A DNA stretch of 17,293 bases from JAENVT01 sp031412355 (GTDB lineage: Bacteria; Actinomycetota; Acidimicrobiia; Acidimicrobiales; Ilumatobacteraceae): contig JANOCR010000072.1 of the NCBI GenBank assembly GCA_031412355.1, positions 1-17,293 on the forward strand, in the 5' to 3' direction. A program made the translations under genes and the position numbers. Under the pieces are notes generated by a model. The model was not told where the DNA came from, did no database searches, and saw only the letters and a list, made by a program, of their open reading frames with translations. Below are positions 6,768-12,208 of this stretch, piece after piece; position 1 is the first letter of the stretch; each line of letters opens with the position of its first letter.

Positions 6768-7007
6768 ATGGCGACACTGCGAATGTTCGCGTCGGCTCGC
6801 GAAGCTGCCGGCACCGGCCGGGCAGAGTTCGCCGGCGCGACAGTGGGCGATGTGTTGGCCGCAGCCGTGAACTCGTTCGGCGACGGATTTGCCCGGGTGC
6901 TCCCATCGTGCAGAGTATGGGTGAATGGCGAAGCCGCAGATGCTGCCGACCCTGTTGGCGCTGGTGACGAGGTGGCAGTCCTGCCGCCCGTAAGTGGAGG
7001 ATGTTGA
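6768..7007 (+). CDS. MoaD/ThiS-family sulfur-carrier protein with a Gly-Gly-Cys end
   Basis: The 79-residue protein is a beta-grasp sulfur carrier of the MoaD/ThiS family; such proteins receive sulfur as a C-terminal thiocarboxylate for molybdopterin, thiamine or cysteine synthesis. It starts MATLRMFASAREAAG, typical of MoaD, and has VWVNGE and GDEVAVLPPVSGG near the end. The family normally ends at the double glycine, but here one Cys codon follows before the stop, so the active end would have to be exposed by removing that Cys. The bases of this last segment also form the SD of the next gene, and its TGA overlaps the next ATG by one base. The long upstream extension of the frame is antisense to the metallopeptidase gene and was rejected. 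No other molybdopterin gene is in view. Confidence 0.85.
   Translation: MATLRMFASAREAAGTGRAEFAGATVGDVLAAAVNSFGDGFARVLPSCRVWVNGEAADAADPVGAGDEVAVLPPVSGGC
6996..7000 (+). promoter_or_regulatory. Shine-Dalgarno GGAGG of the RsiG-like gene
   Basis: GGAGG ends 6 bases before the ATG at 7007 but directly abuts the alternative ATG at 7001, so it selects 7007. It is one of only two strong SDs in the window, both before internal genes of operons. Confidence 0.7.
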
Positions 7008-7501
7008 TGGCCGAGATTGTGGATCCCCGACAGCTCTCGCTGGTCGAGCTGCGCGCGCTGCGCGCCAAGTTGCAGAACGACGACGATGCCGTGTCGTATG
7101 TTCGCCGGCTGGCCCAGGCGCGACTCGATCTCGTGCATGCCGAGAAGCGGCGGCGAATCGACGGGAGCACTGAGAGCCTGTCGGATGAATTGCCGTCGAT
7201 CCTGTCCACGCATCTCACCGGCGGAGCGCCTCGGCCGCCGCGCCCAGCGGAAGACTTCAGCAGCCACCCGTTGGCCGAACAGTTCAACGCTCTCATGGAT
7301 CATGCGGGCGACAACGACCTGTCGTCGTTCAGTTCCGAGGAACTCGCCAGCTATGCCGACGCGTTGCACGAGTTCGAGCAAGCTCGTTCGCACGAACGCC
7401 GTGAGCTGTTCACTCGCATCGACGAGCTCAGCGCCGAGCTGGTGCGCCGCTACCGCGACGGCGAAGCCAACGTCGACCGTCTGCTAGCCGACCACGACTG
7501 A
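7007..7501 (+). CDS. rsiG: RsiG/AmfC-family c-di-GMP-binding anti-sigma factor candidate
   Basis: The 164-residue helical protein matches the family of Streptomyces RsiG (formerly AmfC), an anti-sigma factor that holds the sigma factor WhiG when loaded with c-di-GMP. The family signature E(X)3S(X)2R(X)3Q(X)3D occurs twice with one change each: D26-S30-R33-Q37-D41 in the first helix, and E124-S128-R131-F135-D139 in the second. The helices are joined by a Pro/Gly-rich segment (about 70-85), which suits an antiparallel helical hairpin. There is no membrane segment. The start at 7007 is fixed by the GGAGG SD and the one-base overlap with the MoaD stop. An XRE regulator follows after 12 bases. Sigma partner and c-di-GMP binding are inferred; no sigma gene is in the window. 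Confidence 0.78.
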   Translation: MAEIVDPRQLSLVELRALRAKLQNDDDAVSYVRRLAQARLDLVHAEKRRRIDGSTESLSDELPSILSTHLTGGAPRPPRPAEDFSSHPLAEQFNALMDHAGDNDLSSFSSEELASYADALHEFEQARSHERRELFTRIDELSAELVRRYRDGEANVDRLLADHD

Positions 7502-7513
7502 ACTGCCGGAACC

Positions 7514-7876
7514 GTGCCATCGATCCGTCACGACCTCGACAAGCGACTGGCCGACGTCGGTGAGCTGATCAAGACGCAGCGCGAGGTGGCCAGGATGAGT
7601 GTGCGGCGTTTGGCCGAGCTCGCAGGGGTAAGCAATCCCTACCTGTCGCAGATCGAGCGTGGCCTGCGCAAGCCGTCGGCCGACATCTTGCAGCAGATTG
7701 CCAAAGCGCTGCAGATCAGTGCCGAGTCGTTGTACGAGGGCGCCGGTTACCTGCCGCCCACCGACAAGCCTCGCGTCGGTGTGCGCGAGGCCATCGCCGC
7801 CGACCAGCAGCTGACCCCCGAGCAACGCCAGGCGCTGATGAACGTGTACGAAAGCTTCGTCACCCCCAAACCCTGA
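7514..7876 (+). CDS. XRE-family helix-turn-helix transcriptional regulator
   Basis: This 120-residue protein carries one HTH_3/Cro-C1 domain at about residues 14-69: a first helix LIKTQREVARMS, the turn LAELAGVSNPYLSQIERG and the scaffold helices PSADILQQIAKALQIS. The rest is a short tail (about 75-120) with the conserved-looking LTPEQRQALMNVYESF, but no ligand domain. It starts at a GTG only 12 bases after the RsiG-like stop, with no -10 box before it, so it is most likely the third gene of moaD-rsiG-XRE. Targets are unknown. Confidence 0.88.
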   Translation: MPSIRHDLDKRLADVGELIKTQREVARMSVRRLAELAGVSNPYLSQIERGLRKPSADILQQIAKALQISAESLYEGAGYLPPTDKPRVGVREAIAADQQLTPEQRQALMNVYESFVTPKP

Positions 7877-7880
7877 CCAC

Positions 7881-7911
7881 TTGGATGGAATGTTGATCGA
7901 CTGGGTAGCGT
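7881..7911 (+). promoter_or_regulatory. putative mshA promoter
   Basis: TTGGAT (7881-7886) and TAGCGT (7906-7911) are 19 bases apart. TAGCGT ends 11 bases before the GTG at 7923, giving a leader of only a few bases. If real, the TTG at 7881 and the ATG at 7890 are promoter bases and not starts. Confidence 0.4.
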
Positions 7912-7922
7912 TTGACATCTCT

Positions 7923-9137
7923 GTGCAACGCGTCGCTGTGCTCTCACTCCACACGTCCCCGCTGGCCCAACCGGGCTCGGGCGACAGTGGCGGCATGAAT
8001 GTGTACGTGCGCGAGATGGTCTCGGCACTGGCGCAGGCAGGCCTCGAGTGCACGACCTACACGCGGGCAACCCAACCGGGGCTCCCCGACGTGGTGCAGG
8101 TCGAGCCGGGCCATCGTGTTGTGCACATCCCGGCAGGTCCGTACGACCTGGCCAAAGAGCAGCTCCCAGAGGTGTTGCAGGAATTCGGCGACGCTGTGGT
8201 CGATCACATCAAGAACGACTCGCCTGCGGATGTGTTGCATGCCAACTATTGGCTCAGCGGGCTGGTCGGGCACCGCATCAAACACGAGCTCGACCTGCCC
8301 TTCGTCAGCACGTTCCATACCCTGGCCAAGGTCAAGGCTGAGGGTGGCGACCTCGAGCCGGAATGGCGCGAGCGGGCCGAGGCCGAGATCATCGGATGCG
8401 CCGACGCGATCTGCGTCAGCTGCACCGAGGAGGAGCACCAGTTCCTGCGGCTGTACGGCAAGCCTGCAGGAAAGATAGAGATCATCGCGCCCGGTGTCGA
8501 GCATGCCTTCTTTGCACCCGGCGACCGCAACGGGGCGCGCAACGCACTCGATCTACCGGCCGATTGTCCGGTGTTGTTGTTCGTCGGGCGGATCCAGCCG
8601 CTGAAAGGGCCCGACGTTGCCGTGCGAGCGCTCGCCGCATTGCAGCGCTCCGACGCTCTGCTGCTGGTCGTCGGCGGCGCCAGCGGGCTCGACGGCACGG
8701 CAGAGATGCAGTACGTGCAGGCATTGATCACCGAGCTCGGCGTCGAGGGACAGGTGCGATTCGTCGAGCCGCAACCGCATCACATCCTCAGCACTTACTA
8801 CCGCGCCGCCGATGTCGTGATCGTGCCGAGTCGCAGCGAGAGCTTCGGGCTCGTAGCGCTGGAGGCTTCGGCCTGCGGAATCCCTGTCGTGGCCAGCGGC
8901 GTCGGCGGATTGCTGACGCTGGTCGACCACGGGTCCACCGGCTTCCTGGTACCCGACCGCGATCCGCAGCTCTACGCCAAGTACATCGCCGAGATCCTCG
9001 ACCATCCGCAACAGGCAGCGCAGATGGGTCAACGCGGCGCGGATCGCGCCCGCCAGTACACGTGGGGCTTTGCCGCCGCTCGCCTGCGGCGGGTGTACTC
9101 CGACCTCACGGTTCGCGAGTTGGTGGCCTGCGCGTGA
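7923..9137 (+). CDS. mshA: D-inositol-3-phosphate glycosyltransferase (MshA)
   Basis: The 404-residue GT4 enzyme is recognised as MshA, which transfers GlcNAc from UDP-GlcNAc to 1D-myo-inositol 3-phosphate, the first step of mycothiol synthesis in the cytosol. The N terminus VAVLSLHTSPLAQPG followed by GDSGGMNVYV is nearly the signature of known MshA proteins. The second Rossmann half has LFVGRIQPLKGPD (UDP-sugar binding) and the E-x7-E motif in SESFGLVALEASACGIPVVA. The length is normal for the family. The start at GTG 7923 places MQRVAVLS where MshA proteins begin; upstream in-frame starts at 7881 and 7890 would add residues absent from the family. A YbjN-domain gene overlaps its stop codon, the same neighbour as in Mycobacterium, which strengthens the call over a generic sucrose-synthase-like GT4. 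Confidence 0.92.
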   Translation: MQRVAVLSLHTSPLAQPGSGDSGGMNVYVREMVSALAQAGLECTTYTRATQPGLPDVVQVEPGHRVVHIPAGPYDLAKEQLPEVLQEFGDAVVDHIKNDSPADVLHANYWLSGLVGHRIKHELDLPFVSTFHTLAKVKAEGGDLEPEWRERAEAEIIGCADAICVSCTEEEHQFLRLYGKPAGKIEIIAPGVEHAFFAPGDRNGARNALDLPADCPVLLFVGRIQPLKGPDVAVRALAALQRSDALLLVVGGASGLDGTAEMQYVQALITELGVEGQVRFVEPQPHHILSTYYRAADVVIVPSRSESFGLVALEASACGIPVVASGVGGLLTLVDHGSTGFLVPDRDPQLYAKYIAEILDHPQQAAQMGQRGADRARQYTWGFAAARLRRVYSDLTVRELVACA

Positions 9138-9595
9138 GCGATGTGTACGCCGACACCGAGGTGTCGGCGCTCGCAGCTCAGATCGACGGGTGGCTCGCAC
9201 ATCTGGCCGCTACCAACGCCGCCGTCGAGGCAGTGGATCACGCCGATGGCGACGACCACCGTTGGTATGTGCGCCTGCGCGGCGAGGAGAAAGACCACAT
9301 CACCGTGTGGCTCACGCTCGGCCAGCGCACCCTTCGCTACGAGGCCTACGTGATGCCTGCCCCGCAGGAGAACGTCGTCCAGGTGTACGAGCTTGCCCTG
9401 CGACGCAACGAAAAACTCGTCGGCGCACACTTCGCCATCGGTGTCGAGGATGCCCTGTTCCTGCGCGGCGAACTGCCGATCGCTGCGGTGTGCGCCGACG
9501 AGGTCGATCGGGCCATCGGATCGATCTACGCCTACGCCGAGCAGTACTTCCCCGCACTGATCCGCCTGGGCTTCGCCAGTCACTTCGCCACCTAG
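9134..9595 (+). CDS. YbjN-domain protein downstream of mshA
   Basis: The 153-residue acidic protein resembles the YbjN-domain proteins encoded next to mshA in mycobacteria (Rv0487 type). It starts at a GTG that overlaps the mshA stop as GTGA, indicating translational coupling. Visible features are an N-terminal helix (ALAAQIDGWLAHL), a beta-rich core with WYVRLRGEEKDHITVWLTLG and LRYEAYVMPAP, and a final helix with YAYAEQYFPALIRLGF. There is no membrane segment or catalytic motif. YbjN proteins are often compared to type III secretion chaperone folds; a role in mycothiol synthesis is suggested only by position. Confidence 0.82.
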   Translation: MSDVYADTEVSALAAQIDGWLAHLAATNAAVEAVDHADGDDHRWYVRLRGEEKDHITVWLTLGQRTLRYEAYVMPAPQENVVQVYELALRRNEKLVGAHFAIGVEDALFLRGELPIAAVCADEVDRAIGSIYAYAEQYFPALIRLGFASHFAT

Positions 9596-9636
9596 ATCTT
9601 GGCGCAGTTTCCGCTCGGGCGAGTTCGCCATGCATC

Positions 9637-9703
9637 CATGTGGTGCCGGGCGGATGGCGTTCGTCGGGGAATGTCGCAGCGCCATCCGTTCCGGCGCCAT
9701 GTG
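9637..9703 (+). repeat. long imperfect hairpin between ybjN-like gene and proC
   Basis: Perfect inner arms GGATGGCG (9652-9659) and CGCCATCC (9680-9687), and outer arms GGTGCCGG (9642-9649) and CCGGCGCC (9691-9698, one G-U pair), make a stem broken by a GC/GTT internal loop around a 20-base loop. Weaker pairing extends to 9637 and 9703. No T-tract follows on the plus strand. It ends three bases before the proC -10 box. It may end the mshA operon, regulate proC or be a small palindromic repeat. The rest of 9596-9717 shows nothing else. Confidence 0.6.
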
Positions 9704-9705
9704 AT

Positions 9706-9711
9706 TAGCCT
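9706..9711 (+). promoter_or_regulatory. -10 box TAGCCT of proC
   Basis: TAGCCT ends 6 bases before the GTG start, with no SD between, so the proC message is probably leaderless. It sits immediately after the long hairpin. Confidence 0.5.
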
Positions 9712-9717
9712 GCGACC

Positions 9718-10524
9718 GTGACGAACAACCGGACCATCTACCGATTGGCCGTGGTCGGCGGAGGCAACATGGGCGCGGCACTGGTCGGAGGTCTGGTCGC
9801 GGCAGGCTGGGCTGCGACCGATCTCGCGATCGTCGAGGTGGCATCGCCGAGGCGCGAGACGTTGATCACCATGTTCCCCGAGATCGCCGTCGGCGAGACG
9901 GTTCCGTCGTGCGAGGCGGCAGTGATCGCGGTGAAGCCCAACGACGCTGCAACCGCGGCGCAGGCCGCGGTGGCGGCCGGGGCACGGCGGGTGCTGTCGA
10001 TCGCGGCCGGCGTCTCGGTCGATGCCCTGCAGTCGGCGTGTGGCGATGGCGTCGCGGTGATTCGCTCGATTCCCAACACTCCCGCGCTGCTTGGCAAGGG
10101 GGCAGCGGCGATGTGCGGCGGACTGTTCGCGACCGACAGCGACCTCGATTGGGCGGAAGGCATCCTCAGTGCCGTTGGCACCGTGGCACGTGTTCCCGAG
10201 CAATTGCTCGACGCAGTGACCGGTTTGACCGGCAGCGGGCCGGCGTATCTGTTCCTGGTCGCTGAGGCATTGACCGACGCCGGTGTGTTGGCGGGGTTGA
10301 CCCGGCCTGTCGCCGACGCGCTGGTGCGCCAACTGTTCGTCGGGTCGGCGGCCATGCTCGCCGAGCACGGCGACCCGGTCGCGCTGCGTGCCATGGTCAC
10401 GTCACCCGGTGGCACCACCGCTGCAGGGCTGCGGGTGCTCGAAGAGCACGGCACACGCTCGGCGCTGCTGGAAGCGGTGCTCGCAGCAACTGCGCGGAGT
10501 CAAGAACTCGGCAAGCCACACTGA
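9718..10524 (+). CDS. proC: pyrroline-5-carboxylate reductase (ProC)
   Basis: The 268-residue enzyme performs the last step of proline synthesis, NAD(P)H-dependent reduction of 1-pyrroline-5-carboxylate in the cytosol. The N-terminal Rossmann motif is LAVVGGGNMGAALVGG, followed by AVKPND and RSIPNTPALLGKGAAAM, a hallmark of ProC. The C-terminal dimer/active-site region has GLTGSGPAYLFLVAEAL and VTSPGGTTAAGL with ALLEAVLAATARSQELG at the end. Length is typical. It starts at a GTG 6 bases after a TAGCCT box and is followed by a hairpin terminator 37 bases past the stop, so it looks monocistronic. Confidence 0.96.
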   Translation: MTNNRTIYRLAVVGGGNMGAALVGGLVAAGWAATDLAIVEVASPRRETLITMFPEIAVGETVPSCEAAVIAVKPNDAATAAQAAVAAGARRVLSIAAGVSVDALQSACGDGVAVIRSIPNTPALLGKGAAAMCGGLFATDSDLDWAEGILSAVGTVARVPEQLLDAVTGLTGSGPAYLFLVAEALTDAGVLAGLTRPVADALVRQLFVGSAAMLAEHGDPVALRAMVTSPGGTTAAGLRVLEEHGTRSALLEAVLAATARSQELGKPH

Positions 10525-10561
10525 ACAACTCGACGCAATCTCACGAAGAGCGCTGGAAACA

Positions 10562-10600
10562 TCACACAAGTTGGAAATTTCTTGGTGTGACTCTTTTCTC
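10562..10600 (+). terminator. intrinsic terminator of proC
   Basis: TCACACAAG (10562-10570) pairs with CTTGGTGTGA (10581-10590) leaving one bulged G, around a 10-base loop, and is followed by CTCTTTTCTC. Stem plus T-rich tail shortly after the proC stop fit a Rho-independent terminator. Confidence 0.62.
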
Positions 10601-10617
10601 AATGGCCTCGCTGTGTC

Positions 10618-10623
10618 TAACCT
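10618..10623 (+). promoter_or_regulatory. -10 box TAACCT in front of the small RNA candidate
   Basis: TAACCT matches the TAnnnT -10 boxes of this window and has no start codon at the usual 6-11 bases. Transcription would begin near 10630. A -35 is not clear (TTTCTC at 10595-10600 with 17-base spacing is poor). Confidence 0.4.
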
Positions 10624-10629
10624 TTCATC

Positions 10630-10736
10630 CAGGTCAAACGACCGCCGCGTGATTAACACACGGAGTCGCATCCGCAAGGATGCGCCGACATGGGCTGGTG
10701 CCATCGGGGGGTTGGCATCGGCCCTTGTCGATTTTT
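10630..10736 (+). ncRNA. candidate structured small RNA between proC and the SAM hydrolase gene
   Basis: About 105 bases form consecutive hairpins: GGTC-AAAC-GACC (10632-10643); CCGCGTG-ATTAA-CACACGG (10645-10663, one C-A mismatch); CGCATCC-GCAA-GGATGCG (10667-10684, a perfect 7-bp stem with a GNRA loop); and a 12-bp terminator stem at 10692-10724 followed by a T-run. A TAACCT box lies just upstream, a proC terminator lies before that, and the next gene has its own promoter downstream, so the segment looks like an independent unit and not a leader. No coding frame with a start and good codon use is seen. I do not recognise an Rfam family. Expression and function are inferred. Confidence 0.5.
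10692..10736 (+). terminator. strong intrinsic terminator with a six-G loop
   Basis: GGGCTGGTGCCA (10692-10703) pairs along 12 positions with TGGCATCGGCCC (10713-10724), including two G-U pairs, around the loop TCGGGGGGT; TTGTCGATTTTT follows. Its distance from the proC stop (about 170 bases) and its position before the SAM hydrolase promoter suggest it ends the small RNA candidate. Confidence 0.68.
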
Positions 10737-10766
10737 GACGCCGAATCCGCGTGCCCTGGCTAGGTT
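10735..10766 (+). promoter_or_regulatory. promoter of the SAM hydrolase gene
   Basis: TAGGTT (10761-10766) ends 7 bases before the ATG at 10774. A TTGACG (10735-10740) lies 20 bases upstream, overlapping the T-run of the terminator; this spacing is longer than usual, so the -35 is uncertain. No SD is present and the message is probably leaderless. Confidence 0.5.
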
Positions 10767-10773
10767 GTCGCCA

Positions 10774-11631
10774 ATGGGCCGCCGCTACGACACCGTCTCG
10801 CTTTTGACCGACTATGGCCTTATCGACGAGTTCGCCGGCGTCGTCAAAGCGGTAATCCGCGACATCGCCCCCCACGCCCAGACGATCGATCTCACCCATC
10901 AGATCCCCCCGTTCGACGTGCGCGCCGGCAGCCTGGCCCTGGCCCGGTGCATCTCGTACGTGCCGAGCGGCGTCATCCTGGCGGTCGTCGACCCGGGCGT
11001 CGGCGGCAGCCGCAAGTCGATTGCCATCGAAGTCGCCGACGGCGAGGCGGTGATGGTCGGCCCCGACAACGGTCTGCTGGCGCCGGCCGTTGCGATGGCC
11101 GGCGGCGCCGGACGAGCCGTGGTGCTGACCAATGCCGAGTATCACTTGCCATCGCACGGCGCCACGTTCGCCGGACGCGACATCTTCGCTCCCGTCACCG
11201 GCCATCTGTGCAATGGGGTCGACCTCGCCGAGTTCGGGGAACTGATCGACGCCGACGAACTGCTGCCCGGCATGGTTCCGCTGCCACGCGACGAGCCCGA
11301 AGGGCTGGTCGGCGAGGTGCTGTGGGTCGACCACTTCGGAAACTGCCAGCTCAACGTCGGCCCCGACGAGATTGCCGATTGGGGCACGCAGATTCAGGTC
11401 TCGTTCGGCGAAACGCAACGCGTCGCCACCCGTCAGCACACCTTTGCCGATGTCGGCACCGGCGCTGTCGGTCTGGTGGTCGACAGTTGCGGAATGCTGG
11501 CGCTGGTGCTGGATCAGCGGTCGGCGGCGACGGACCTCGGCATCGGCCCGGGCGATCAGATCACATTGGCGAGACTGACCGATCCCCCCGCAGCCGGGGT
11601 GTCGAGCCCGGTCTCGCTGCGCGCTCGATGA
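10774..11631 (+). CDS. S-adenosyl-L-methionine hydrolase (adenosine-forming), DUF62 family
   Basis: The 285-residue protein belongs to the DUF62/SAM hydroxide adenosyltransferase family, which splits SAM to adenosine and methionine and is related to fluorinase and chlorinase. Family motifs are clear: SLLTDYGLIDEFAGVVKAVI near the start (SAM-binding Asp), IDLTHQIPPFDVRAG, AVVDPGVGGSRKS, VGPDNGLL, and in the C-terminal domain VLWVDHFGNCQLNV. I see no reason to call it a halogenase, since no halogenase-type insertion or pathway is evident. The ATG at 10774 lies 7 bases from TAGGTT; the frame is open further upstream, but that part crosses the terminator hairpin. Its stop overlaps the next gene as ATGA. 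Confidence 0.92.
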   Translation: MGRRYDTVSLLTDYGLIDEFAGVVKAVIRDIAPHAQTIDLTHQIPPFDVRAGSLALARCISYVPSGVILAVVDPGVGGSRKSIAIEVADGEAVMVGPDNGLLAPAVAMAGGAGRAVVLTNAEYHLPSHGATFAGRDIFAPVTGHLCNGVDLAEFGELIDADELLPGMVPLPRDEPEGLVGEVLWVDHFGNCQLNVGPDEIADWGTQIQVSFGETQRVATRQHTFADVGTGAVGLVVDSCGMLALVLDQRSAATDLGIGPGDQITLARLTDPPAAGVSSPVSLRAR

Positions 11632-12062
11632 GCGCCACGGTCTCCAACGCGGCCAGCAATGCCGGCTGCCCATACTCGCCGCAGGCAACATCGGGAGTCC
11701 GGCGCTCGCCCGCCGATTTGTTCGTGCGCAGGCTGCTGCGCATTCCCGACCATCCGGGCCCAGCGTCGGCTCGGTCGGCGGTCAGCGCGTTCCGGAGTTC
11801 GATGCTGGTCTCCGCCGTTCGGTGCTCGCTGACCTATCTCGTGTTCCCGTTCGTGCTTCCGGCACTCGGACTCGTGACCGAGACCGGAGTCCTGATCGGG
11901 ATCGTCATCGGCGTGCTCGCCATCACGTGCGACATCTTCGCGATCCGCCGCTTCTTTTCGGTCGACCACAGGTGGCGTTGGCACTTCACGACGATCGTGG
12001 CCGGCGTCGTCTGCCTGCTGACTGTGCTCTTGGTCGAAGACATCGTCCACGTCCTCACCTGA
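11628..12062 (+). CDS. small membrane protein with three predicted helices, function unknown
   Basis: The 144-residue protein starts at an ATG overlapping the SAM hydrolase stop (ATGA), so the two are probably translationally coupled. Residues 1-57 are polar and basic (RRSPADLFVRRLLRIPD). Hydrophobic helices follow at about 58-83, 87-107 and 119-136, separated by the basic loop RRFFSVDHRWRWH, which should face the cytosol. I do not recognise the family. The longer frame that begins at 10947 is a shadow inside the hydrolase gene. The overlap suggests a link to the SAM hydrolase, but nothing shows what it is. Confidence 0.75.
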   Translation: MSATVSNAASNAGCPYSPQATSGVRRSPADLFVRRLLRIPDHPGPASARSAVSAFRSSMLVSAVRCSLTYLVFPFVLPALGLVTETGVLIGIVIGVLAITCDIFAIRRFFSVDHRWRWHFTTIVAGVVCLLTVLLVEDIVHVLT

Positions 12063-12093
12063 CCGGCACGCCAGATCGGCGGCCCGATCGAGA

Positions 12094-12099
12094 TAGGTT
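12094..12099 (+). promoter_or_regulatory. -10 box TAGGTT of the 27-residue gene and acyl-CoA synthetase
   Basis: TAGGTT ends 6 bases before the ATG at 12106. It is the same hexamer as before the SAM hydrolase gene. No SD is present. Confidence 0.48.
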
Positions 12100-12105
12100 G
12101 ACCGC

Positions 12106-12189
12106 ATGCGCCCGGCGACCACACTGACGTTGGCTCTGCTCCTTATCCTGATCCTGACGGCCGGCGTCATCTCGTTGTTGCGCCTGTGA
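12106..12189 (+). CDS. 27-residue single-helix membrane protein
   Basis: An ATG frame of 27 codons, below the size most gene callers keep, encodes MRPATTL, then a run ALLLILILTAGVISLL, then a basic end LRL. It would be a single membrane helix with one Arg at each end. Its ATG is 6 bases after a TAGGTT box, the spacing seen for most first genes here, and the acyl-CoA synthetase with its own SD begins 19 bases after its stop. The promoter spacing is the main evidence that it is translated. It may be a small regulator or simply a leader peptide for the downstream gene. Confidence 0.58.
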   Translation: MRPATTLTLALLLILILTAGVISLLRL

Positions 12190-12193
12190 CTCG

Positions 12194-12200
12194 GGTGGAG
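12194..12200 (+). promoter_or_regulatory. Shine-Dalgarno GGTGGAG of the acyl-CoA synthetase gene
   Basis: GGTGGAG ends 8 bases before the ATG at 12209. The alternative GTG at 12200 overlaps the SD itself, so 12209 is preferred. Confidence 0.65.
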
Positions 12201-12208
12201 TGGCCACG

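Noticed and set aside
6734..7393. N-terminal extension of the metallopeptidase frame
   Set aside because: It is antisense to the MoaD and RsiG genes, has no family similarity and lies upstream of the TACCGT box.
10630..10736. 6C RNA on the minus strand, because the loop reads CCCCCC there
   Set aside because: 6C RNA has two C-rich hairpins, and only one exists here; a T-run follows only in the plus orientation.
10630..10773. SAM or c-di-GMP riboswitch controlling the SAM hydrolase gene
   Set aside because: I find none of the conserved cores I know of these classes, and the gene has its own -10 box downstream of the terminator.
10774..11631. Fluorinase or chlorinase
   Set aside because: Motifs fit the widespread SAM hydrolase type and there is no halometabolite pathway around it.
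10402..11691. Minus-strand open frame of 429 codons across proC end, intergenic region and SAM hydrolase
   Set aside because: It covers the hairpins and is antisense to two recognised genes, with no recognisable domain.
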